From Pinus tabuliformis (taxonomy: Eukaryota > Streptophyta > Pinopsida > Pinales > Pinaceae), in NCBI GenBank assembly GCA_031772625.1, contig CM062804.1:272149174-272213173 (forward strand): 64,000 bases of DNA. Direction: 5' to 3'. This document shows positions 46,410-56,956 of this stretch, one piece after another. Below the pieces are notes generated by a model that saw only the letters and a program-made list of their open reading frames with translations, made no database searches and was not told where the DNA came from. Made by a program: the position numbers and the translations under genes. Position 1 is the first letter of the stretch; each line of letters starts with the position of its first letter.

Positions 46410-47464
46410 TGTTAAAGAATGTAACTAGGTCCAATATTCATAATTGTATTTGAGTCATTATGAAATGTATTTATCAAAAGAAAGAAAAATAAATTTTATT
46501 ATTATGATTGCTATGACTTACTAAAGCATGGGTTTCATGCTTGGGTCATCATGTTTTAGGTCAAAGTCCCCATTGAGGACTTATAGGTTTTATATTAAGT
46601 CATTAGAGTCACTGTCCATTTAATGAGACCCTTCTTTGGATTTCGAATCATGTAAAAATAGTTATTATTGAGTAAAATAATTCATTTGTCACCTCCACAC
46701 TAATTTTTCCCTTACCTGATCAAGTAATCTTACATGAGGGTAATTTGACCCACAGAAAAGGGTATGTATGGAAGTGTAGTTCGATTCGTTTGGAGCATCA
46801 CTCACACAAGTTTAATATCCAAGAGAAGGAAGAAGAAGTGTATGAAATTGAAGGAAATGGATAAGGATTACGAGATTGAAGCTTTCTGGGTCATCTCTCT
46901 CACACATGTGAATTTACTGGGCTATTTCCCAGAAGGTAAAAGTGTTGCTTCTAGGTTGAAGTTATACTGTTGCTACTAGGTCAAAGTTTCTGGGTCGAAG
47001 TTCTTCTGCTACTACTAGGTTGAAGTTTCTGGGTTTAATTTCTATTGTTTCTACTAGGTCAAAGTTTCTAGGTTGAAGTTCTGCTACTGCTACTAGGTTG
47101 AATTTTCTGGGTCGAATATCTACTGCTACATCTAGGTCGAAGTTGTTGCTGGAAGGTCATTATCTGAAGAAGAAGGGAAGGGCTGACTTGGTGGTTGGAG
47201 GAGGTGTGTGTCTAGGTCAAGGAGTCTTGGATCATCTTGTGAAACTATTAAAGGAAGAGTCATTGACTGGGTTTTCCCCTAGATAGGGGTTTTTCCCTGA
47301 CTGTCCGCCTACATCTGGTGTCTTTGATCTTCATGTTATGGTTTTAGTAATTTCTTGATGAACTTAGTTAAAAGAAGAACTCAAGAAATTTAATAAGAAC
47401 ATAAGAACATCACACACAATTATCAATATAAAGGAAATATTTTTTCCTTTTTGAATTTCAAAAA
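46410..47464 (+). repeat. 3' LTR of the gag-only copia element
   Basis: Starts TGTTAAAGAATG after the purine tract. It matches the left LTR from 46451 onward and ends near AATTTCAAAAA, where the left copy has TTTTCCAACA. Confidence 0.78.
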
Positions 47465-48700
47465 TCTCTCGCCTTGGAGTGTTTATGGAAGAAATAAGTG
47501 TTTTGGTCCCCAAATTTTAATCAGAGGTTGCAGGATTCTAGGCACCAATATTCTTCTTCCTTTCTGGCAGCATTGTGAATTTTCTTATATAACTATTGCT
47601 CCCTGTTGAGATGAGTCTCTGTCACTATTCCATGATCCATTTCCACATGTGATTACTCCATTTGGATAATTAGTTTAGATTTTTCCTAACATGGGGATTT
47701 GTAGTTGGAATTTTCCTAGGACGTGAGAGTTGACTTAACCAATTTCAACTTGGATTCCAAAATGAAGGATGGGGAGACAAAGGTTGGGGTTGACCAAGCT
47801 TGAATAATTACTATAGTCACTCCTTCTTGATGTAGCCATAAAATATTGTAGCAGAAAGGAATCAGACCCAACTCCTCCATGGGATCAATCTCTAGCCAAA
47901 TCATCCTGTGATCCGAATATCCTCATGCTAAGGTAGTTGACTTGCATTCGAGGCCTTTAAGAAGTTAGTTACTGTGGAGAGGAAATTGATCGTCTCACTG
48001 TAATATACCCCTCTCCACTTTGACAATTTGACCATGTGTACTCTTTTGTCTTTGGAACTATATCCACCATATCCCAATCACTAAGAAGATCCTCCATATG
48101 CTTGTGGAAAGGATCTCGAACCAAACTACCACCCCTATTTTCAGAATAAAGAAGGGTAGCATTGAAGTATCCCCCCACTATGTTGTTGGTATGCCGACAA
48201 TATTCCTTCAACTTTAAGAAGGAGTCCCATAACTTTTTATTTTCAGAGTAGATGACCAAGGCATAAACATTGATTATGGAGATTTCTTCATTAGTATCCT
48301 TCTGCTTCAGTCGAACTGTTATAAAAAAATTAGATTTAGAAGATTATTTTAAAGTAAAGTGAGGCTTTAACCAAAAAATTCGCAATCCCCCAGAGGCTCC
48401 AATGGAACTTTTTTCTATTCCAATACTTGCATTCCAAAATCTTCTTGATAGATTTAACACTTCTTCTTCTGGTAATTTCGTTTCTTGCAGAAATAAAATA
48501 TGAGGTTTTTATTGCCTGATTATTTCTTTTACAGATTGGGTTTTGGAAGGGTTTCCCATCCCTCTTATATTCCATGAAACTAATTTCATTTGATTTTGGG
48601 GGTGTTTGACTTACCTCCACCTGATTTGACACTTCCTTGTTCTTTGCTTGCAACATTTCTATGAACCTTTGTTATCTGTTGTTGATTCCTGAGTTTGATA
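47465..48700 (-). pseudogene. LINE ORF2, endonuclease half
   Basis: Minus-strand AP-endonuclease-like trace: MQETKLPEEEVLNLS (near 48490), GASGGLRIFW, then GGYFNATLLYSENRGGS (48180-48130; GGYFN replaces the usual GDFN), and DMVDIVPKTKEYTWSN. Several stops and frame changes. It ends at the copia target duplication TCTCT; the RT half continues at 28965. The endonuclease would nick DNA for target-primed reverse transcription. Confidence 0.8.
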
Positions 48701-49798
48701 TTTTGAGCTTCTTCAACCTCTCTTACCTCCTTGTTGGAATGCCTTCCATATTTCCTAGGTGGGTTATCTAGCTCTTGGCTGGTGGAGTCATCACTCCAAT
48801 TGGTTTTCTTTCGAACACTGCGAGTTATTATCTTCCCTGTACCTACCTCTCACTCTTGATGTTTTGTTACCAACTCTTCAGCTCTAGGATTATGACTTGA
48901 TTTCCTATGTGAGGGAGGATCTGGGCTGTGGTGGCTACCAACTCATCTGTAGGAGGTTCCTCCTCTGGTATATGTCCTTATTCTTTATTTTCTAGGTCTA
49001 AGTTTTCATCATGAACCCCTTCTATCTGGACTGGATCGACCGATTCTTCAAGCCCTGGCAAGTCAAGGGTAGAAAAGGGATTATATGAGGTTGATGCCAA
49101 ATTTTTTAATATTGCCTCTTGGTTCTTATTGGATCCTCCTTTACCCTTTCCAACATTTTTTCTTTGAGTTAGGCATTGCTATTCCTATGAGGGAGAAGGG
49201 TTGGATTTAGAAGAGCCATGGGATTTTTTGCAATCCCGGGCAAAGTGGTGGTATTTGTGACAGACCTTGCATTTAAATGGGAGTTGTTCATAGTCCGTGA
49301 TTTTTCTGTGCTTCCATTATCCTTGATTTAACATGATATTTACAAGCAAACCATTTTTAAGATCAATATCGATACATATCTTAGCACAGGAAAATTGTTG
49401 GCCTTTTGGCTTAGCGCGATTTAGGTATCTTCTAAGACCATTTCCAATTTCTTTGGCACATCCATCACTCTAGTAGGATATGGGAAGTCAAGGGAGCTTC
49501 ACCCAAACTGGAACATCAGTGGGGAAGCCCCCATCATGATCAAGATCTAGAGACCATGTATTTAGATACATGCCTTTGCCTCTGAAGAAATAGGGAGCAT
49601 TTATGAAAACAATGTCCCTATCCTCTTTGAACTTGAAGAGAAGGGAAAATAAGTCATTCCCCACTGAAAAATTCCTAAGCCCCCTTTCATAATTTACTTT
49701 TAGGTTTTTCCTGCCCACTGTTCCACATATCTAAGGGAAGGCCATATCCCCATGAAATTTCCTACTAGGGCTCTTTTTTATTATGTTAATGAGGTTAT
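48701..49798 (-). pseudogene. LINE ORF1 (DUF4283-type with zinc knuckle)
   Basis: The DUF4283-like block is at 49718-49488: LLFKFKEDRDIVFINAPYFF, then LNTWSLDLDHDGGFPTDVP and VWVKLP. Further on, an intact knuckle CKVCHKYHHFARDC (C-X2-C-X4-H-X4-C) is at 49273-49232. Stops between them show decay. The ORF is cut at 49798 by the Athila-like element and its 5' end lies at 59593-59760. The protein would bind LINE RNA. Confidence 0.78.
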
Positions 49799-52400
49799 TG
49801 ATGACCACAAGTATTGCAGCAAGGATGCTGCAACTCCTGGCCTACCAAATTTACTTATCAACATGGGGTTCGTACAAACTTGGAGGTGACAGTGCTATAT
49901 GCACAAGTAAAAGTGAAGGTCTTGTTTGTTGTCACTATTCATCTGGCAAGAGACCCCAGGGGTTCCAAGCCAGACTTCTATAGAGTCAGAAGAAGCTTGA
50001 TTCTTTGATGGAAGAAGAGAAAATCTATTCTAAGAGAGCTACTCTACTGCAGTAATGAAGAAAACAACATGTAATGATAAATCACACCATATCCTAATTA
50101 ACCATTTAAACAGCTATGCTAAGAAGAATTGCTAAATCAACACTAACCTAATGCTTCTATCTGAGTTACAGAAGTAAAGAGCATTAAACCAAACTAATGT
50201 GTAATCAAGGAAACTAAACTAAATCTATTTTTTTTTTTTTGGTTTTTTTTTTTGGTAAAATCAAGCATGCAATTTAATTGTCCTTGTAGACGTGACAGGT
50301 GGATGGAAGGTGGTTGAGGATGGCTAGAAGGTCTATGGAGTGTTTGGATAGTGACTCAGGAGTGGCAGTGTTTAAATAATACACAAAGAAAGTTTGGGAA
50401 GGAGTCAAGCAGAAGAGTAATCAAAGATTGAAATTAGCGAAAGGAAGAAGTAATGAAGCCGCAGTGTACAAGAACCATTGGATCAGTCGGGAACAATATC
50501 AATGAAATATGAGCGGCGAAGATATTATCGCAAGAGATTACATTAATAGATGGATGGATCACATTAAGTCACGTGGCGACAGAAGGAAAAAAACGTGTGG
50601 AATGATGGAGCGGTCTTTGTGGGTGGTAAGAAGTATCTTGTGTGCCCTAAGAGCTATAAGTGGAATTCCTAAATTTCACGTGATTAGCCTAAGTGAGTGA
50701 AACGTAGCATGAGAAAACCACTTTTCTCGCATTCTCTCGGTCGGATATCGGTCGTGAAAGAATTCACACGAGATTGCGTGATAGTCGTTGGATCATGCGA
50801 GATTGATCAACGATGGAGATCAGCCAAGCTAGTTGGGGAGTGGGTGACACGATGGCCATTGGATTAAGTGAGACAGATCGACAGTGGAGATCAGCCAAAT
50901 TAGTTGGCGAGCCAGTGACACAATGGAGTGATCTTCATGGGTGGTAAGTAGTATCTCGCGTGCCCTAAGAGTTGTAAGTTGTATTCCTAAATTTTACGTG
51001 ATTAGCTTGAGTGAGTGACACGTAGCACGAGAAAACCACTTTTCTCACGTGCTCTCGGTTAGATATTGGTAGTGCAAGACTTCATGCGATATTTCGCGAT
51101 AGCCGTTGGGTCATGCAGGATTGATCAATGGTGGAGATCGGCTAAGCTAATTGGCGAGCGAGTGACACGATAGCCGTTGGATCAAGCAAAACAAATCAAC
51201 GGTGGAGATTTGGAGTGTCTAAAGTCAAACTTTGAAATGAATATGCAACATGCAGTTAACGACGATTGGTCAGGTTTGTTATGGATCAGATGGTAAGGAT
51301 ATCTATGGGTATAATATGATTATGACATGATTTGTTGGCTTCTGCAGTGTTGAGGGAAATGAGAATAAGAGTGAGATCTTATTATAGAAAGAGAGTGATG
51401 GAAAAAGATGAAGATGAAATGAACCAAGTATTGAATCAAGATGACAAACTCTAAAGCTCATGCAAGAACTAGAAATCTGTGTTTTTGGGGTTGCTGAAGG
51501 GTCTCTTCCTCAATTCATGGTGTCAGAGGGAGGAGGTGAGGCCAAGACACCTGCTGAAAACCTTATGTGGATCTTTTTCTCCTTGCTAACTTGTGAATTT
51601 AAATAAAGGCACAAATGGAAGCAAACTAAAACACAACCAATCTATGCTACCCTCTTGTAATGGAAATGCATCTACTTAAGAAAATGAACAATTAAATCAT
51701 GAATCTATGCACTACACTGTTGTAATGGAAATGTAGCTACTTAAGCAAATGAATGATTAAACCATGAATCTATGCTAGCATACATGTACAATAAAGAGGA
51801 GCCTCGGCTGCTAGGGTTTGGCCCTAACACAAGAGCTTCAACCTTCTGAGTTAACTCAGTGCTGGCTCAAAATAAAACTCATTCTTATTATCAAAACAAT
51901 GGATTACATCAAAATTGTCACAAGTCTTACAGCTCAAAAATAGAGTAAAGTTTTACAATAAAATTCTGTACTTATACATCTGAAGTCTCCAATGACTTCC
52001 TTAAAATTAGGGAGGCTCGGCTCCCAAACTCGAGATAAACTGGTGCTTTGACTTTCACTTACTCGGCTGCCTTCTAGTCCTCATGATTTGGCTATTTTCA
52101 CTCTGAGCTGATGGAGGAATATTCGAATGGAGGGGTAGTAAATGAGGAGGATTTACCTCCTATAATATCTCTCCCTTGTCCCATTTGAGTTTTGACCAAG
52201 GTCTTTGCCAAAATTCCTTGATTTTATCCTTTAATCCTACATTAAATGCACATTAGACCACAAATCAAAATATCCAACTCTAACTCATCTCATAAACAAA
52301 ATATAATAAAAAATATGCAATAAGTTGTGAGAATAGTTGGTTTGACTAAGCTAGGAGGTGAATTAAGGCCCATGTAATTACCCAATGATGAGGCTCATCA
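49799..52400 (-). repeat. 3' LTR of the Athila-like element
   Basis: 2602 bp, TGATGACC to GCTCATCA. Contains a T-rich tract near 50230 and a tandem duplication of about 318 bp (50600-51235). Similar throughout to 56957-59592. Confidence 0.92.
50600..51235. repeat. ~318-bp tandem duplication inside the LTR
   Basis: GGGTGGTAAG and the following 70 or so bases recur at 50621 and 50939. GATCAACG/GTGGAGATC sub-units also repeat inside. The right LTR has the same duplication at about 57765-58370, so it predates insertion. Confidence 0.75.
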
Positions 52401-52412
52401 TCACCCCCTACT
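52401..52412 (-). promoter_or_regulatory. Polypurine tract of the Athila-like element
   Basis: Minus-strand AGTAGGGGGTGA directly before the 3' LTR start TGATGAGCC. Confidence 0.7.
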
Positions 52413-54164
52413 GAAAGTGTTGCTCATCCTCTGAGCAACTTAGTCAATGTCTATTTCCTTCATGGCTCTGGTAGCCTTTCTGACATCCCATGTCTCTACT
52501 GTGGTCTCTTCTTCTTGTTCATAGAAGCCTGCTTTTCTTTCCACTTCTTCCCACTACCTATTTTCCTCTTCTTATTTTCTCCCTTCTAGCATCCCTAGGA
52601 GTAGTGGTGGAATGAGTTTTAGGCCTATCCAATTGCCCTTCAACCTTTGCATTGATTACTTATACATAGGTGTCCTCTTGAGTGCCTCTCTCAACCTTTG
52701 AGGGGAGTGATATTCTTTGATCTTCAAGCTATGTGGCAGTGTGTTCCATCTCCTTAAGCAGGCATGTATACTATCATCTCCTATCAGCCTAAACATATCC
52801 TCAAAATGTGAAATTGCTTGCTCTTAGGTAGTAAGATATCTAGGTGCTAGCTAAGGATCATTTGCAATTAGACTATGGGTGTTGATTAGGGCCATGGGAT
52901 TTGATTGTTCAGTTATGATGAAAAGAGGTTCATTTTTCTCTCTGGCCAATATTATTTTCATCTTTGCAACCCTTGAATCCTCATGGTTCATCCATGATTC
53001 CAAAGCCATTAATTGTAGATCACCTAGCTCGACATTAGGATCCCAAACATTCATTTCTATGAGGGCCATGTTGTGCAAGTAAAACTTAGCCATTTTGGCC
53101 CTATCCTCTAGCATAATTTGATCACAAAGATTAATAAAATACTTATAGTCCTGAAATGGCATGGTGCCCCTTTGTGCTAGTGTTTTAATTTGAAATTGCA
53201 GCCATTATTCTCTGAGGTAAAGAGCATAGGATTTAGCTAGCATCCTACACTGGATGGCCTCCAAGAAGAGGTTGGCCATACATGCTAGTTGGTTTTCCCT
53301 TTCCTACAGCTATCCTCTCAGCCGTGAATTTTCCCTCTCAAGTTGATCTGTCATTATTGCTTCTCTATCCCTTAAGCCACTTAGCTCTTTGCACATTTCC
53401 TTGAGCTTCTCTTCCATGTGCCCAATGTCTTCTTCTTTTGTTTCTTGCTGCTCCCCTACCTTGCTCTCCAATTTCTGTGCTTCCTGTAGTTTTTGATGTG
53501 GAATCTGTAGGATGGCCTTACCCTCTAAGGAAGTTGATCTGGTACTAGGCCTCCTTACATAGGTGATTGGTGACTTAGGGGAAGGTATTTTCTCTCTTGG
53601 TGTAGGGGAATCTTCAATATCAATAGGGATTTTTGTTGATATTTGTGGCTTCCCTTGTTTGATTCTTGTGCTATTTCTTGTTCTGAAATATAGAGGGGTT
53701 TGCCTCGTTCTTTTCCTTATTTTCTTGACTAGGGTGTTGAGAGCAGTGAGGGCAGCTGCTATCTCCCTCTCAGGGGCCTCTGGAGACACCCTAGGTGGCT
53801 CCTCCTTGTGTTTTTCCACTTCTGTTTCAATGCCTTCTTCCTCTCCGTTTTTCTTATCTTCTTCCTCTTGCTGTTGTTTATCATCTTCTCGGTTTATTCC
53901 TTTGTTTCCTCCTCTGTTTCAACATCATTCTCCTTCTCTTCACTCCCTTCTTCTTCTGCTTCATCATGTTCCTCTATATTTGAGTTGAGTGCAGCCACAT
54001 GTGAGAGGACACTTGGTTTTGTATGTGATGACTGAACAAAGGTGGCCAAGTTAACTGGCCACCTTTTCACTTATAAACCAACTACCTTGTAACCCTTATA
54101 ACTTTTGATCAAATGATGCATATGAGTAAGTGAGTGGGATAATTACCTGTGGTCTCGATGCCAT
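52413..54164 (-). pseudogene. Env-position ORF of the Athila-like element, coiled coil, unknown function
   Basis: A minus-strand trace from MASRPQVIIPLTYSYASF (54164) to near the 3' LTR, with stops and frame breaks. Segments: an acidic Glu-rich stretch (53980-53880); an open stretch 53819-53310 with a basic/Pro-rich part and a coiled coil (KLQEAQKLESKVGEQQETK, then EEKLKEMCKELSGL); and a helical block at 53162-52851 (LCDQIMLEDRAKMAKFYLHN). The place between integrase and 3' LTR is where Athila elements carry an env-like ORF. I see no signal peptide or membrane segment, so an envelope role is unsupported. The layout recalls the split ORF at 15445-23466. Confidence 0.5.
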
Positions 54165-54269
54165 GTTGCAGTTGTCGAAGATCAGAGGTGCTACATTGTT
54201 TATTTACTACATGGTCATTCTTCTTCCTCCTATACTGTCTGCTGATGGTTTCTTGGCTTTTGCAGGTGT

Positions 54270-54480
54270 CTGTGACTGAAGATCTATAGGGTACCCAAAA
54301 TTGTAGAATACATTCTCCCTTAGGAACTCAACCACCTTCTCTTTTGTTACTTCCTTAATCACGTTGGTTTCATCCGACTTAGTCAAATAATCAATGCACA
54401 CAATAATGTACTATTTTTGCTTTGAAGGAGGGTTGATAGGCCTAATGAAGTCCATGCCCTAGGATTTACCAATTTTCCCT
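54270..54480 (-). pseudogene. Integrase core fragment
   Basis: GMDFIRPINPPSKQK, then YIIVCIDYLTKSDETNVIKE and EFLRENVFYNFGYP. This is the first part of the Ty3 integrase core, with the first catalytic Asp (DF) present. The second Asp and the Glu are missing because the sequence jumps into the next ORF's upstream region. Confidence 0.75.
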
Positions 54481-54589
54481 TTGGTATCAACTTGTTCTTG
54501 TTGGTTGCAGATGTTGGAGAGTACATGAATTCATCAGAGATATACATGGAGCAAATATTTTTTATTTTTTTCTCTTTTTTGCTAGGCCT

Positions 54590-54840
54590 ACTAGCCACCT
54601 CAAGGAGGTTTTCAACTAGTAGGTTTGCCTAGGCGCTTCAAAGGAGGTTTTCACCTAGGTTCTCCTTCTTTTTTTTCTCTTTTTTTTTTTTTTTTCCAAA
54701 CCCATTGACCACCTCATGGAGGTTTTCAATCAATGAGCCAATCTGAGGTGCCTCTAAGGAGGTTTTCACTTGATATTTTTATTTTTATTTTTTATTTTTC
54801 ATTTTGTTTTTTTTTTTTCCTTCTACCCTACCCTACTTGA
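54590..54840. repeat. T-rich low complexity with repeated AGGAGGTTTTCA blocks
   Basis: Four copies of GGAGGTTTTCA at 54605, 54643, 54718 and 54759, separated by poly-T runs of up to about 20. This lies where RT and RNase H should be, so it may mark the internal deletion. Confidence 0.7.
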
Positions 54841-54852
54841 AAAAAATCACTT

Positions 54853-55400
54853 TCAAGTATAAGAATACTTCCAATGGAGCCATGTGCACATCAATATGAC
54901 AGAAAAAATTATGTGGAGGCTTGAAATATATGTGTTGACATGTACCTGGATTTCAGAGACCAAATGTTTTGACTTTGAAAGGATCAAGCATAGTTGAGGA
55001 AGAGAGTGATGCTGCAACTTAGTGACAGTCTCGAACCATATTTCAATGTAGTTGTGATGTCCTTGGTCCTTTTGCTGATCTGGATCATTGTTCATGTCTT
55101 CTTCTACCATGACCTTCAAATCTTCCTATTTTTGCTGATTGCTCTCTTGAATACATGGATTATTTGATGGTAACCATGAGGGATTTCTCTTGATCTTTGA
55201 TTTTTGATGTTTTCTCTTCATCAGTCGTAGCCCATGGTTCTGTGGTCTTCTTATTTGAATCTTCTTCTTTTGGATGCGGTCCTTCAATTATATCAAGATG
55301 ATCTCTTTTTTGCAATATGCTTCCCGAGCTATGGTGAATACCATTGATCTCAAGAGGAGATGTTTGGAAGTGTTGTACCTCAGTATTGTAAGTGGGCTGA
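54853..55400 (-). other. Unassigned interior of the Athila-like element
   Basis: Only short stop-limited frames. A minus-strand stretch at 55119-54853 is open for 88 codons without a recognised motif. Confidence 0.4.
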
Positions 55401-56585
55401 GCTACTTCAATGTGTGGGCTTGGGAATGATGATACGGGTAGTTGAGTGGGAGTGTATATTTGAGATGGATGTGGATGGGGTTGTGGTTGTGGTGGAGGTG
55501 AATGGTAAGGATAACATGGAGTTTGGTATGGAGGATATTGAGGAAAATACTAAGGATATTATGGATGGCTCCCATAAGTTCCTTGCCAGGGTTGTTGCCA
55601 AGATTGGTTTTGGGGTTGAGATGGCCAATGTTGCCAAGGAAAGGGTGTGTTCTAATTACTTTGAGGTGGATGTGCATACACTTGAAATTTTGAATTAGGC
55701 TCTTGCATCATATCAGGCTGAATAGGCTGCCATGGTCCTCTTGGGGCTACATAACATTGCTACATTGACAATTGACTTGCTCGATTGCCCTCTTGGTAAA
55801 CTTCCTTCAACCTTGGTAATAAGGGACAATGTTTAACATCATGTGATTCTGCAACACAAATATCAACATTTTCTTCTCCTTCATCTTGCATTCTTAACAT
55901 TTCCACTTTTTTTGTTAGATTGCTAAGAATTTTTGTTTTAAAATCATCAAACAAATTTCCAAGTTTAGCTTGACTTACCGATCTTGATGCTGATTTACCT
56001 ACTCTTTATTTTCCTCTTGATATGTGTTTGAATTTTTCACAAATTACCTCAAATGATAATTGATATACATCACCTCTACTTATGAGATTAAGGAGATCAA
56101 TCCACTCATCCCTAATTGTTCTAAGTAAGAGGGTTTTTAGTGTCTCAAATCATAAATGATGTAGTTTTGTCCTCTTAAGATTATACATGAACCTCTCTAT
56201 TAGATCCTCTAGACTCTCATCTTCTCTTTGATTCATTATAAAGATATATTATTTAAGATCATGGTCTTTATATATTTTCCAGGAATCTATTTTTTAGTGA
56301 ATTAGTACCTAAACTCATGAACCATTTAAGAGCTCTATCCTTCAATGTTGCCAGAAACAATGTCAATTTTTGAGTTTTTAATAAGTAACCATAAGATCTA
56401 CAAACAATCTCAAATTCAAAGAGAAAGGTTTCCGGATCCTCTGACCTTAGACCATGAAATTTTGGAAGAAAAGATGGAGGGATGTTCTTCATGTGCACAC
56501 TTCCATCAGTATCTTGGATGGGAAATCCAAGAGGATCTTCCTCATTGTCATCATCTCCACCCATTTCTTCTACATTCTTTGCCAT
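55401..56585 (-). pseudogene. gag: Ty3/gypsy (Athila-like) gag
   Basis: Starts MAKNVEEMGGDDDNEEDP at 56585. The capsid-like core reads IPPSFLPKFHGLRSEDPETF, LFEFEIVCRSYGYL and LKDRALKWFMSLG. It continues in other frames with NQREDESLEDLIERFMYNL (about 56235), LRTIRDEWIDLLNLISRGD, and a Lys/Glu-rich part ending in CPLLPRLKEVYQEG near 55800. The His/Pro-rich tail at 55677-55402 is open but not conserved in meaning. Gag would form the particle. Confidence 0.72.
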
Positions 56586-56933
56586 CTTCTTCTTCTACTT
56601 GCAAAAGTGAATGGTGATGTGGCTCTTACTGCACCATGCGATCAAATGGGGGGTGGGTTGGTGTTGGAGAATTTTGTTTTTGTTTTTATGATTGAATGAA
56701 AACTATAATGCAATGCAATTTTCTACTTTTGAAATTAAATATGCCTAATGAAAATATTTTTTTGTTTTTGCAAAAAGTAAAAAGAAATGAATCAACTAGG
56801 AAAGGAAAGTAGATAATGACAACTGAAAGAAAGGAAGCTACTAGATTACTTTTGCAGAAATAAACTAATGGTAGAAGATTGGAGACTAGAAACAGAAGAA
56901 AAGAAAGGAATACCCACATTCTACTCAGACACC

Positions 56934-56951
56934 TCCCCGGTAACGATGCCA
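56934..56951 (-). promoter_or_regulatory. Primer-binding site, Athila/tRNA-Asp-like
   Basis: Minus-strand TGGCATCGTTACCGGGGA, near the common TGGCGCCGTTGCCGGGGA with three changes, five bases inside the 5' LTR. Confidence 0.75.
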
Positions 56952-56956
56952 AAAAG

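Larger units (their letters stand above)
28966..47464 (+). mobile_element. Gag-only Ty1/copia element (TR-GAG-like), interrupted by a Ty3 element
   Basis: LTRs at 28966-29924 and 46410-47464, a tRNA-Met-type PBS at 29925, a copia gag at 30070-30926 and a polypurine tract at 46398-46409. After subtracting the Ty3 insertion (31063-44054 plus one 5-bp duplication) the element is about 5.5 kb. Its remaining interior at 44060-46409 shows no protease, integrase or reverse transcriptase. It would need enzymes in trans. The LTRs differ at roughly 12% over their first 400 aligned bases, so it is older than the element nested in it. Confidence 0.82.

Noticed and set aside
53563..54035. Phe/Ser-rich plus-strand ORFs resembling membrane proteins
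   Set aside because: They are antisense to the acidic and coiled-coil minus-strand ORF; hydrophobic runs are the complement of Glu/Lys codons.
55360..55698. Plus-strand 112-codon and minus His-rich ORFs
   Set aside because: They overlap each other in repetitive GT-rich sequence within a decaying gag. No motif or conservation is visible.
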